Assembly (NCBI GenBank): GCA_030536165.1 | Contig: JAUNQM010000009.1 | Coordinates: 1 to 21,647 of the forward strand | Reading direction: 5' to 3' | Length of the DNA stretch: 21,647 nt | Origin: Prevotellaceae bacterium | GTDB lineage: Bacteria; Bacteroidota; Bacteroidia; Bacteroidales; Bacteroidaceae | Shown: piece by piece, positions 7,445 through 15,475 of the stretch | Numbering within the stretch: the stretch's first letter is position 1 | How the letters are laid out: every line of letters starts with the position of its first letter | Translations under genes and position numbers: made by a program | The notes under the pieces: model-generated | Database searches by the model: none | Told to the model about the DNA's origin: nothing | The model's input: the letters and a program-made list of their open reading frames with translations, nothing else

Positions 7445-9154
7445 ATGAAACGAATCGCGTTATTTCTTACATGTACATTATGCGTTGTCATGAACTCCGT
7501 GGCTTACGATATCGTGGTGGAATCGGGCAAAAATGTATATGACGCCCTACAAACGGTGCGTAATTTGCGGAGATTGGGTAATACGACCGAGGCATATAAT
7601 ATTATCCTCAGCGGTGGGACTTACGTCCTCGACGAACCGCTTGTACTTCGCCCTGAGGATGGAGGTGCGTCGCCAGCAGGAAGTCTTACGATAAAGAGCG
7701 CAGAAGGTGCTCAGGCTATAATCAGTGGTGCTGCAACGATTACCAACTGGAAGCGTGAAGGCAAACTTTGGGTCAGCACTCCGCAAGGAAGAGCGTGCTT
7801 TGCATCGCCAATCCGACAGCTGTGGGTAAATGGGAAGAAAGCTGTCCGCGCAACGCAATTTGGGGAGTATAAACTCGACAGAATGGCCGATTTCAACGCG
7901 ATAAATCGCACAATAACTATCCCAACACCGAAGAATATAAAACAACTTAAAAAGGCTGCACGGCTTGAAATGCTCGTGCATCAGCGTTGGGCTATTGCCA
8001 TACTCCGCGTTAAGGAGATGAAAGAACTCACTGATGGAAACACTGAGGTGACGTTCCTTGAGCCTGAAAGTCACCTTGAGTTTTTGCATCCGTGGCCTCA
8101 ACCTATCATAAACGGCGAGAAAGGAAGTTCGTCGTATTGCCTTCAGAATGCTCTCTGCCTACTCGACGAGCCAGGAGAATGGTATGAAGACGAGGCGGGG
8201 AAAATCTATTACTATCCGCTCGATGGCGAAGACATGAAGACTGCCGACGTGAAAGTTGCACGCCTTGAACGACTGCTTTCCATCGAAGGTTCGCCGCTGG
8301 CAAAGGTCTGCAACATAAATATCGAAGGCATAACTTTTGAATATGCGGCATGGAACAGACCTAACACAAAAGGGCACGTGACGCTGCAAGGCGGTTTTGC
8401 CATCACCGAGGCTTACAAACTGAAAGATGCAGGTCTGCCGTGGAATCCTAACCTTGAAAACCAGGCTTGGATTGAGCGTCCCGATGCTGCGGTAAGGGCT
8501 GAGTGGTGCGAAGGTATAAGGTTCAGCAACTGCACGTTCCGCCACCTTGCTGCTACAGGTCTTGACTTCCGCACAGGCGTGAAAAAATCGCAGATTGACG
8601 GCAACACCCTCACCGACATAGGCGGCACGGCTATCATGGCAGGTTCGTTTGCAGAAGGTGCGACGGAGGTTCACAATCCGCTCACAATATCAAACGAAGA
8701 ATATACTGAGGACATACGCATAGCAAATAATACCATCAGCGATGCTACCAATGAAGACTGGGGAGCCGTAGGCATAGGGGCTGGATATGTGAGACATACC
8801 ACGATTGAAGGCAACGATGTCAGCCATGTAAACTATTCCGGCATCTGCGTAGGATGGGGATGGACGGCGCACGATACAGGTATGCGCGACAACCATATAG
8901 ATAATAATAAGGTGCGCGACTTCGCGCGTATGCTCTACGATGCAGGCGGTATCTATACGCTTAGCAATCAACCGGAATCGACCATCAAGGGCAATACAAT
9001 TGAAGATTTGTGCGACTCACCTTACGCAACCAATGACCGTGGCTTCTATATCTATCTCGATGAAGCTACCGACGGCTACACAATAAGCAACAATAAATGC
9101 ACACAGCAGAAGTTTGGCGACAACAAGCCAGGACCGAAAGTTGTGTGGAAGTAG
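7445..9154 (+). CDS. Secreted right-handed beta-helix protein, GH141-like
   Basis: A predicted exported protein of 569 residues. Its signal peptide ends near residue 20 (VVMNSVA, then YDIVVE). The fold is a right-handed parallel beta-helix, as shown by SGGTYVLDEPLVL early on and later by rungs such as IRFSNCTFRHLAATGLDFR, SQIDGNTLTDIGGTAIMAG and TIKGNTIEDL. The insert with WYEDEAGKIYYYPL around residue 255 is typical of beta-helix glycosidases of the GH141 type and related families. GH141 includes alpha-L-fucosidase activity on rhamnogalacturonan II and xylanase activity. Together with the GH106 gene this points to pectin or other deoxy-sugar glycans. The GH141 call is by resemblance only; it could be another beta-helix carbohydrate-active family. 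Catalytic residues were not assigned. Confidence 0.75.
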   Translation: MKRIALFLTCTLCVVMNSVAYDIVVESGKNVYDALQTVRNLRRLGNTTEAYNIILSGGTYVLDEPLVLRPEDGGASPAGSLTIKSAEGAQAIISGAATITNWKREGKLWVSTPQGRACFASPIRQLWVNGKKAVRATQFGEYKLDRMADFNAINRTITIPTPKNIKQLKKAARLEMLVHQRWAIAILRVKEMKELTDGNTEVTFLEPESHLEFLHPWPQPIINGEKGSSSYCLQNALCLLDEPGEWYEDEAGKIYYYPLDGEDMKTADVKVARLERLLSIEGSPLAKVCNINIEGITFEYAAWNRPNTKGHVTLQGGFAITEAYKLKDAGLPWNPNLENQAWIERPDAAVRAEWCEGIRFSNCTFRHLAATGLDFRTGVKKSQIDGNTLTDIGGTAIMAGSFAEGATEVHNPLTISNEEYTEDIRIANNTISDATNEDWGAVGIGAGYVRHTTIEGNDVSHVNYSGICVGWGWTAHDTGMRDNHIDNNKVRDFARMLYDAGGIYTLSNQPESTIKGNTIEDLCDSPYATNDRGFYIYLDEATDGYTISNNKCTQQKFGDNKPGPKVVWK

Positions 9155-9209
9155 TTGTAAAAGTGATAGAGACTATATAAAGGTCGGCTCTATAAATTGA
9201 GTCTTGCTA

Positions 9210-9343
9210 TTTTTAGTACGACCCCGTTAGGGTCGAAGGTTGGCTTGGGCTATGTTGTCCGCAGGTCTTCGACACTGCGGTTCTTGCGCTCCAGTTGGTG
9301 CTCAGGCGCAAGTGGAGTCCCAATGTAAGACCTCGTTGAGGTC
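9210..9343. repeat. Composite of dispersed palindromic repeats
   Basis: The gap between the GH141-like and GH31 genes holds several short palindromes: GACCCCGTTAGGGTC (9220-9234), a CTTGCGC/GCGCAAG hairpin (9283-9312) and GACCTCGTTGAGGTC (9329-9343). The segment 9257-9282 (GTCCGCAGGTCTTCGACACT, then GCGGTT) recurs almost unchanged at 15201-15227, and TTTTTAGTACGACCCCGTT (9210-9228) recurs exactly as its reverse complement at 15739-15757. These are parts of a family of dispersed intergenic repeats. Confidence 0.75.
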
Positions 9344-9353
9344 TGGGTTCACG

Positions 9354-9370
9354 AATTAATAGAATCTATA
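9354..9370 (+). promoter_or_regulatory. Inverted-repeat motif upstream of the GH31 gene
   Basis: AATTAATAGAATCTATA contains the dyad ATAGA-A-TCTAT and lies 17 nt before the start at 9388. The same string with two extra bases lies upstream of the GH106 gene at 3392-3410. No clear TAnnTTTG box is seen next to it. Confidence 0.35.
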
Positions 9371-9387
9371 TAAAAAACTAACATACA

Positions 9388-11664
9388 ATGCAAATTACAA
9401 ACTACCATCTGTTTGATTTCATGGACTTCGACCCAGAGTTGAAGCGAGATGAATCTCTTTGGAAAGCCTATCGTCCGCTGAAGGTGTATGAAAAGAATGG
9501 CGATATCTATATCGACATCCCATTCCAGAAGCAAGCGCTAAGCAATGAGATGAGTGCCGACACTGATTTCAAGAAGGAAATTTACACACTCGTGCTTAGA
9601 CAGTATGGCGATAAGATATTGCGAGTTTTTGCCGATTTCACCGAGGAATATGGAGGAATGAGTGATAAATCGGAAATGCTGCAATACAGCAAGGCAATGG
9701 AGCGACAGCCTCTATCGGTAGTCAAGTTAGGCTCAGAGGAAAAGGATGCTTCCGACGGATGGATTATCCATTCAAAAGATGGAAAGAAACGTGCGGTGAT
9801 AAACATTCGCGAGCCACGTCTTGACCGATGGAGCGACCTGCTTCCAGACCCACAAGAGACGCTCGACCTGCGACTCTTCCCTGATGGTAAGAAAGAAATA
9901 AGACTCGCTGCATACGACCATTTCTCACCACCAAGATATGATGCCCTGCCACTTGCTTTCTGCAAGATGGATGGCAAGAACGAGCGGGCAACACTTTCGT
10001 TTGAGTGCAAGCATGATGAATGTTTCGTGGGTACGGGTGAGCGTTTTACAAAGATGGACTTGTCGGGACAGACGTTCTTCCTAAAGAACCAAGACGGACA
10101 AGGCGTAAACAACCGTCGCACGTACAAGAATATACCTTTCTACATTTCGAGCAAGATGTATGGATGCTTCTATCACACATCGTCTTACTGCAAACTATCA
10201 CTTGCAGGGCAAAGCACACGCTCGGTACAGTTCCTCAGCAATCAGGCATGCATCGACGCATTCCTCATAGGCGGTAACAGCATTGAGGAGATAGTGAAAG
10301 GCTATAGAGACATCACTGGCTACCCATCTATGCCTCCGCTTTGGAGTTTCGGAGTATGGATGAGCCGAATGACATACTTTTCAGCCGACGAGGTAAACGG
10401 CATCTGCCAAAGACTGAGGAAAGAACACTATCCATGCGACGTCATACACCTCGACACAGGATGGTTCAAGACCGACTGGCTCTGTGAATGGAAGTTTAAT
10501 GAAGACAGATTCCCAGACCCAAAGGCATTTGTGCAAGACCTTCTTAAACAAGGCTTCAAGGTGTCACTGTGGCAGTTGCCTTATATTGCCGACGATGCCG
10601 AGCAGATTGATGAGGCACAAGAAAATGAATATATAGCCCCTTTGACCAAGCGACAAGTGAGCGAAGGCTCGAATTTTTCTTCGCTTGACTACGCAGGTAC
10701 CATCGACTTCACCTATCCGAAGGCAACTGAATGGTACAAGGGATTGCTGAAGAATCTGCTTGAAATGGGTGTGAAATGTATAAAGACCGACTTTGGTGAG
10801 AACATTCACATGGATGCAGAATACAAAGGCATGAAGCCGGAACTGCTGAACAATCTATACGCATTGCTCTATCAAAAAGCTGCTTACGAGGTGACAAAGG
10901 ATGTTACCGGCGACGGCATAATATGGGCACGAGCAGGATGGACAGGTTGTCAGCGTTACCCTCTCCATTGGGGTGGCGACAGTTGTTCATCATGGGATGG
11001 CATGGCTGGTTCGCTCAAGGGAGGCTTGCAGTTCAATCTTTCAGGCTTTGCCTTCTGGAGCCACGATGTGCCAGGCTTCCACACCTTGCCTAACTTCATG
11101 AACTCGGTAGTAGATGATGATGTTTATGTGCGTTGGACACAGTTCGGCGTGTTCACATCACATATCCGCTACCACGGAACAAACAAGCGTGAGCCGTGGC
11201 ATTATCCTAATGTTGCAGACATCGTGAAGAAATGGTGGAATCTGCGATATGCTCTTATACCTTATATAATAAAGGAGAGCGAGAAGGCTACGCGCACTGG
11301 ATCGACGTTGCTGCAAGCGTTGATTTATCATCACCCTGAAGATAAGGTGTGCTGGCATATCGATGATGAATATTACTTTGGCGATGACTTCCTCGTAGCA
11401 CCTGTGATGAATAGCGAGAATACACGCGACGTGTATCTTCCGGCAGGTGTATGGGTTGATTTCTTCAATGGCGAGACAATCGTGTCGGAAGGAAAATGGA
11501 TACACAAGGAAAACATTCCTCTCCAGGTGATGCCTATCTACGTAAGGAAGAATGCAGAAGTTCCATTCTATCCAGAGCATGTTGATAGTACCGACGACAT
11601 GGATATGAGCAAGATAGAGATAACGAAGTTTGATGAAAACTTCACAGGCTACACTCTTAATTAA
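9388..11664 (+). CDS. GH31 alpha-glycosidase (alpha-xylosidase/glucosidase type)
   Basis: A 758-residue family GH31 retaining alpha-glycosidase. There is no signal peptide, so it is probably cytoplasmic and acts on imported oligosaccharides. Visible features are an N-terminal beta-sandwich with GTGERFTKMD, the barrel entry PPLWSFGVWMSRMTY, VIHLDTGWF, the nucleophile Asp468 in CIKTDFGEN and the acid/base Asp531 in HWGGDSCSSW. The KTDFGE and GGDS motifs are closest to the YicI-like alpha-xylosidase branch. The C-terminal beta domains (LPAGVWVDFFNGE) are normal and the length is usual. The next gene starts 62 nt downstream with no promoter-like box or terminator between them, so the two are probably one operon. 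Substrate could be alpha-xylosides or alpha-glucosides; sequence reading alone cannot decide. Confidence 0.88.
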   Translation: MQITNYHLFDFMDFDPELKRDESLWKAYRPLKVYEKNGDIYIDIPFQKQALSNEMSADTDFKKEIYTLVLRQYGDKILRVFADFTEEYGGMSDKSEMLQYSKAMERQPLSVVKLGSEEKDASDGWIIHSKDGKKRAVINIREPRLDRWSDLLPDPQETLDLRLFPDGKKEIRLAAYDHFSPPRYDALPLAFCKMDGKNERATLSFECKHDECFVGTGERFTKMDLSGQTFFLKNQDGQGVNNRRTYKNIPFYISSKMYGCFYHTSSYCKLSLAGQSTRSVQFLSNQACIDAFLIGGNSIEEIVKGYRDITGYPSMPPLWSFGVWMSRMTYFSADEVNGICQRLRKEHYPCDVIHLDTGWFKTDWLCEWKFNEDRFPDPKAFVQDLLKQGFKVSLWQLPYIADDAEQIDEAQENEYIAPLTKRQVSEGSNFSSLDYAGTIDFTYPKATEWYKGLLKNLLEMGVKCIKTDFGENIHMDAEYKGMKPELLNNLYALLYQKAAYEVTKDVTGDGIIWARAGWTGCQRYPLHWGGDSCSSWDGMAGSLKGGLQFNLSGFAFWSHDVPGFHTLPNFMNSVVDDDVYVRWTQFGVFTSHIRYHGTNKREPWHYPNVADIVKKWWNLRYALIPYIIKESEKATRTGSTLLQALIYHHPEDKVCWHIDDEYYFGDDFLVAPVMNSENTRDVYLPAGVWVDFFNGETIVSEGKWIHKENIPLQVMPIYVRKNAEVPFYPEHVDSTDDMDMSKIEITKFDENFTGYTLN

Positions 11665-11726
11665 TAAGTTACAGGATTCATATATATCATAGAGAATATA
11701 GAAAAACCAACGTAAATCACAATAAT

Positions 11727-13877
11727 ATGAACACTTGGAAAGCCAATCTCGACGAAACCAAGCAACGCTATCTTGACTGGTGGCAGGGCAAGGGGATAAT
11801 ACTCAACATGTGGGAGCACTTTCAGGAAGGTGTGACTCCGCATGCCGATATCCCTATGCCAAGACCAGCAAAAGACAATAACCAGCGGTGGTTCGACCCA
11901 GTTTGGCGAGCAGAATACCTCGACTGGTATGTTTCCCACAGCTGCCTCAAAGCAGATATGCTTCCTGTTGCCAACACTCAGTTAGGCCCAGGCTCGCTTG
12001 CTGCTATTCTTGGGGCAAGATATGAGGGTGGTGACGACACAATTTGGATTCATCCTGATCCAGAATATACCGATGAATTCGACTTAAATCCGAATCATCC
12101 TAACTTTATTCTCCATAAAGAACTGTTGAAAGCGTGCAAGCAAAAGGCGCAAGGTCATTACTATGTCGGCATGCCCGACCTTATGGAAGGACTCGACGTG
12201 CTGGCAGCGATGAAGGGAACAGACAAGGTGCTTCTCGACCTTGCCTTGCAACCAGAGACTGTAGAGCGGCAGATGCAGAAGATTAACGACATCTATTTCC
12301 GTGTGTTCAATGAGTTGTATGACATTATACGCGAAGGTGATGAGATGGCGTTCTGCTATTTCTCTGCATGGGCTCCTGACCGCATGACAAAGTTGCAATG
12401 CGACATCTCGACGATGATAAGCACCGACGACTATCGCCGTTTCGTGCAGCCGTTTATACGCGAACAATGCCAGAAGATACCTTACACCCTCTATCATCTT
12501 GACGGTGTAGGCGCAATGCATCATCTGCCAGCATTGCTTGAGATAGAAGAGCTCAATGCTATACAGTGGACACCAGGCGTAGGAGAACCGCAAGGAGGCT
12601 CTGAAAAGTGGTATGGGCTCTATCGCAAGATACTCGATGGCGGCAAGAGCATTATGGCTTGTCACCTCACAGTCGATGAAATAAAACCATTATTAAATAA
12701 CATTGGAACCGAAGGCGTACACCTTGAAGTGGATTTCCAAAACGAAAAAGAAGTAGAAGAAGCTATGAAGATTATCGAAAGTTTTAAGCATCACGATTGC
12801 TGCTGCAATTCTGGCAGTGCAGAGAAAGAAGGTCTCCTCTCACCTCAAATCAGTTGTATTGAGAAGGAAATGGACAAGCGAATACTTGTTCTTGATGGTG
12901 CGCAAGGCACTACTATCCAGCAATACAAACTCACGGAAGAACAATATCGAGGTAGAAGTTTTGCCGATTTCAACGGGACATTGAAGGGTTGCAACGATCT
13001 TCTCAACATTACAAATCCAAGTGTCTGCGCCGATGTTCATCGTCGTTTCTGCGAAGCTGGTGCCGACATCATCACCACTCACACATTCAACGCGCAACGT
13101 ATCTCGCTCGGTGGATTCAATATGGGCGACAAAGTTCACGACATCAACATCGCCGCTTGTGCTATTGCCAAAGCAGTTGCAGGACTTTACTCCACTCCAG
13201 AGAAACCTGTATTTGTTGCCGGAGGTGTAGGTCCTACATCAAAATGTGTTTCTATTGGCGACATCACAAAAGCAGAACTCTTTGACGCATATTACGAGCA
13301 AATATCTGCCCTTGTGGAAGGTGGCGTTGACTGTATGCTCGTCGAGACTATCTTTGATGTTGAGAATGCACGTATTGCACTCGAAGCATTCAAGAAGACA
13401 GGCAGCAAGATACCTTTTATCATGAGTTTTACCATCAAGGACCCTAAGGGATTCAACATGCTCGGCCAAGACCTCTTGAAGTTTATGATAAGCATGAAGG
13501 ATGAGCCTGTGATGGCTGTTGGACTCAACTGTTCGCTTGGTGCAGAGCAGATGATGCCATTCCTCCGCAATATAGCAGCCAACGTTCCTCAGCGCGTCAT
13601 AGCATTCCCTAATGCAGGTCTGCCTAATAAGGATGGAAAGTACGAGCAGACGCCAAAGATTATGCAAAAGGTGATATGGCCGCTTATCGACGAACATCTT
13701 GTGAATATCATTGGTGGATGTTGCGGAACTGACGACACTCATATACACGAGATAGCAAAACTCGTAAAGGTTGATGATGGTATCTTCGTCTCTCCACGTG
13801 GAAAGGTCGCCGTTAGCGAAAACCCACAACCAATAACCCACAGCCATCAACCACCAACCCTCTCTTCGAGTCAATAG
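11727..13877 (+). CDS. UroD-like / homocysteine S-methyltransferase fusion
   Basis: A 716-residue cytoplasmic two-domain protein. Residues 1 to about 350 resemble the uroporphyrinogen-decarboxylase superfamily, which includes corrinoid methyltransferases such as MtaA and CmuA. Its metal-site segment reads His257-Leu-Asp259-Gly (YHLDGVG), not the His-x-Cys of MtaA/MtbA. After a linker (about 350-381) comes a homocysteine S-methyltransferase domain (MDKRILVLDGAQGTTIQ, then GADIITTHTFNA). It has the zinc ligands Cys602 (GLNCSLG) and Cys665-Cys666 (GGCCGT); the 63-residue spacing equals that of Cys247 and Cys310 in E. coli MetH. The domain should methylate homocysteine to methionine using a methyl-corrinoid. 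No methyltetrahydrofolate-binding or AdoMet-activation domain is present. The C-terminal tail is Pro/His-rich and ends at a stop just after a CTCTCT run, where the corrinoid domain continues in the -1 frame. ATG 12870 could serve as an internal start for the second domain. Confidence 0.82.
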   Translation: MNTWKANLDETKQRYLDWWQGKGIILNMWEHFQEGVTPHADIPMPRPAKDNNQRWFDPVWRAEYLDWYVSHSCLKADMLPVANTQLGPGSLAAILGARYEGGDDTIWIHPDPEYTDEFDLNPNHPNFILHKELLKACKQKAQGHYYVGMPDLMEGLDVLAAMKGTDKVLLDLALQPETVERQMQKINDIYFRVFNELYDIIREGDEMAFCYFSAWAPDRMTKLQCDISTMISTDDYRRFVQPFIREQCQKIPYTLYHLDGVGAMHHLPALLEIEELNAIQWTPGVGEPQGGSEKWYGLYRKILDGGKSIMACHLTVDEIKPLLNNIGTEGVHLEVDFQNEKEVEEAMKIIESFKHHDCCCNSGSAEKEGLLSPQISCIEKEMDKRILVLDGAQGTTIQQYKLTEEQYRGRSFADFNGTLKGCNDLLNITNPSVCADVHRRFCEAGADIITTHTFNAQRISLGGFNMGDKVHDINIAACAIAKAVAGLYSTPEKPVFVAGGVGPTSKCVSIGDITKAELFDAYYEQISALVEGGVDCMLVETIFDVENARIALEAFKKTGSKIPFIMSFTIKDPKGFNMLGQDLLKFMISMKDEPVMAVGLNCSLGAEQMMPFLRNIAANVPQRVIAFPNAGLPNKDGKYEQTPKIMQKVIWPLIDEHLVNIIGGCCGTDDTHIHEIAKLVKVDDGIFVSPRGKVAVSENPQPITHSHQPPTLSSSQ
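13860..13865 (+). other. Probable frameshift site (CTCTCT)
   Basis: The frame of the upstream gene reads into a TAG at 13875-13877. The -1 frame, open from 13817, encodes LFESIVKGKAPEAIEATRQY, which is the expected start of a cobalamin-binding cap domain. Deleting one CT from CTCTCT joins the frames as P-T-L-F-E-S with no other change, giving about 918 residues. This could be a dinucleotide slippage mutation, phase variation or a sequencing error. No classical X-XXY-YYZ slippery heptamer is present. Confidence 0.7.
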
Positions 13878-13963
13878 TCAAAGGAAAGGCTCCTGAAGCT
13901 ATCGAAGCCACAAGGCAGTATGTTACCGACGGAATCGACCCTCAAGAGATTATCAACACCAAG

Positions 13964-14485
13964 ATGGTTCCTGCAATGAGCGAAGTAGGACGCCAGTTTG
14001 AAGAAGGTACAGCTTTCGTGCCACAGTTGCTGATGGCAGCACGCGCTATGAAGGCAGCGCTCGAAATACTGAAACCACTCATGGCAGGTAAGGAAACGGC
14101 AGCACTCGGACGTGTTGTAATTGGCACTGTCAAGGGCGACCTTCACGACATAGGCAAGAACCTTGTGGCATCAATGCTTGAAGGCTGCGGATTTGAAGTC
14201 TTCAACATAGGCGTCGATGTTACCGCTGAGAAGTTTATCGACGAAGTCAAAGCCCACGATGCTGATATTATCTGCATGAGTGCATTGCTCACCACCACCA
14301 TGACCTACATGAAAGAAATCATCAAGGCAGTTGAGGATGCAGGAATCAGAGACAAGGTAAAGATAATGATAGGCGGAGCACCTGTCACTGAGGAATTCTC
14401 GGCAGAGATACATGCCGACGGCTATAGCGATAATGCCAATTCAGCCGTTGCATTGGCAAAGAAACTCATGAATATCGAAAAATAA
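13964..14485 (+). CDS. Cobalamin (corrinoid)-binding methyl carrier domain
   Basis: The first ATG gives 173 residues, but homologous coding sequence in this frame reaches back to about 13862, so the natural domain is some 34 residues longer and was probably joined to the upstream protein. The N-terminal helical cap (VGRQFEEGTAFVPQLLMAAR, then MKAALEILKPL) and the Rossmann-like B12 domain are both visible. The cobalt-ligand motif DLHDIGK has His61, followed by the MSALLTTTM and IMIGGAPV loops that cradle the corrinoid tail. It should carry the methyl group between a methyl donor enzyme and the homocysteine S-methyltransferase domain. Started at 13964 it lacks the first cap helices and may be unstable or inactive. 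No reactivation domain follows, so reductive reactivation would need another protein. Confidence 0.8.
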   Translation: MVPAMSEVGRQFEEGTAFVPQLLMAARAMKAALEILKPLMAGKETAALGRVVIGTVKGDLHDIGKNLVASMLEGCGFEVFNIGVDVTAEKFIDEVKAHDADIICMSALLTTTMTYMKEIIKAVEDAGIRDKVKIMIGGAPVTEEFSAEIHADGYSDNANSAVALAKKLMNIEK

Positions 14486-14587
14486 TGGTCAGAAAAGTTC
14501 AATTTGCACCCACTCAAATACAACAGGATGGACATAACGGGAGGACTCATCCAATGTTGTTAACCACTCTCCCACTATTGAAAAACT

Positions 14588-15085
14588 ATGAAAAAACTAT
14601 TTGCACTTGTAGCAACCATTTGCTTGATTTCTTGCGCCGGTTCTTCAGACAAAGTGGCTGAAACCTACTTCAAGGCTGTTGTTTCACAGCAGGTGAGCAA
14701 TCCTGACAAATCTCTCGTAGTTGTGGCTCCACTTCCCACAGATTCTCTCAGAAATGCCGTAGTTGAAAGCTTGTCCAAGGCGATACAGAGAGACGAAAAC
14801 GAAATTGCTGTCATTGACAAAGATCCACAATGGATTGAAAGATATGGTTCAACAAACGGACTGGGAGTTGAAGCTTATAGGAAAGTGATTACAGACAGAA
14901 TAGACAGCATAAATGCCTTGATTGAAACGGTAAAGACAAAGGAATTCCCTGCATACTATCTTTGCAGCTACAATGGTAAAAATTATATGTACGTTGCCAC
15001 AGAAGATGCAGCAAATGCCGACGACTTCAAGTCTTTTTCTATCCTCGTACGAACCATAACAGATGATTTGAAAGCTGGGAAATAA
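14588..15085 (+). CDS. Small lipoprotein of unknown function
   Basis: A 165-residue protein with a type II signal peptide and lipobox (CLISC, Cys16 followed by AGSS), so it is predicted to be lipid-anchored in the cell envelope. The mature part is mostly helical and charged, with a DKVAETYFKAVV start and YLCSYNGKNYMYVAT near the end. I recognise no family. It lies 102 nt after the corrinoid gene. A weak promoter-like TCAATTTG at 14499-14506, which departs from the consensus at one position, may give it separate transcription. It ends at a strong intrinsic terminator. A function tied to the methyltransferase is not supported by the sequence. Confidence 0.8.
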   Translation: MKKLFALVATICLISCAGSSDKVAETYFKAVVSQQVSNPDKSLVVVAPLPTDSLRNAVVESLSKAIQRDENEIAVIDKDPQWIERYGSTNGLGVEAYRKVITDRIDSINALIETVKTKEFPAYYLCSYNGKNYMYVATEDAANADDFKSFSILVRTITDDLKAGK

Positions 15086-15093
15086 CAATCAGA

Positions 15094-15121
15094 AAAGAGC
15101 CTTTCGAGGCTCTTTTTTTTT
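15094..15121 (+). terminator. Intrinsic terminator of the lipoprotein gene
   Basis: GAGCC and GGCTC, extended by A-T pairs, form a perfect stem around the loop TTTCGA, followed by a run of T to 15121. It starts 9 nt after the stop codon and probably ends the GH31-methyltransferase-lipoprotein transcripts. Confidence 0.92.
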
Positions 15122-15200
15122 GCCCGAAACGAATAATCTCGAGTAGGTCATAAGAATTTTTGTATATTATGCCGAGGAGTTGAAAGAGAGAGATACGTTT

Positions 15201-15454
15201 GTCCCGCAGGTCTGCGACACTGCGGTTAACAAAGTTCGACCTCTTTGAGGTCGCCAACCATCACAGAACCTTGATCTCTAAAGGCCATACTATACCAAAG
15301 TGTGCCCTCCCTAAGGTCGCCAACCATACAACGCAAACGCATAGAACAGGCCACTGCAAGGTCTTACATTGTCTCTCCATCTCTCCCTGTAGATGAGAGT
15401 CTGATTCCCTCCCTACGGGGGAGGGTTAGGGAGGGGCTATTCGCAGACCTGCGG
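15201..15454. repeat. Dispersed palindromic repeat region
   Basis: This non-coding stretch starts with a near copy of 9257-9282 (CCCGCAGGTCTGCGACACTG), then GACCTCTTTGAGGTC (15238-15252). The phrase AGGTCGCCAACCAT occurs twice (15249-15262 and 15315-15328). The segment CGCAGACCTGCGG at 15442-15454 is the reverse complement of CCGCAGGTCTGCG at 15204-15216, so the region is roughly bounded by an inverted pair. No credible gene is seen in it. Confidence 0.7.
15417..15436 (+). repeat. G-rich repeat with quadruplex potential, second copy
   Basis: Runs of 5, 3, 3 and 4 G are separated by A, TTA and A, the same loop pattern as at 1-20. It is preceded by CCCTCCCTAC, which could pair with the G runs to form a hairpin instead. 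This appears to be a dispersed intergenic repeat. Confidence 0.6.
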
Positions 15455-15475
15455 ATAGCAATGTCCTCCACCTCA

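Noticed and set aside
7547..8101. 184-codon antisense frame in the GH141-like gene
   Set aside because: It is a shadow frame of a well-supported coding sequence, with no domain and no start signals.
3447..9154. Complete polysaccharide utilisation locus
   Set aside because: Three glycosidase genes are present in the wider region, but no SusC/SusD pair, hybrid two-component or anti-sigma regulator is seen, and rpsO lies between GH106 and the beta-helix gene.
9155..9387. Cobalamin riboswitch upstream of the GH31-methyltransferase unit
   Set aside because: No B12-box-like conserved core was found, and the structured pieces recur at 15201-15252 far from any cobalamin gene, so they are dispersed repeats.
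13858..13869. Programmed -1 ribosomal frameshift in the methyltransferase gene
   Set aside because: No X-XXY-YYZ slippery heptamer is present; a CT dinucleotide indel explains the frame change more simply. Not fully excluded.
14528..14563. Leader peptide (11 codons) before the lipoprotein gene
   Set aside because: It is short enough to occur by chance, with no attenuator hairpin or codon pattern behind it.
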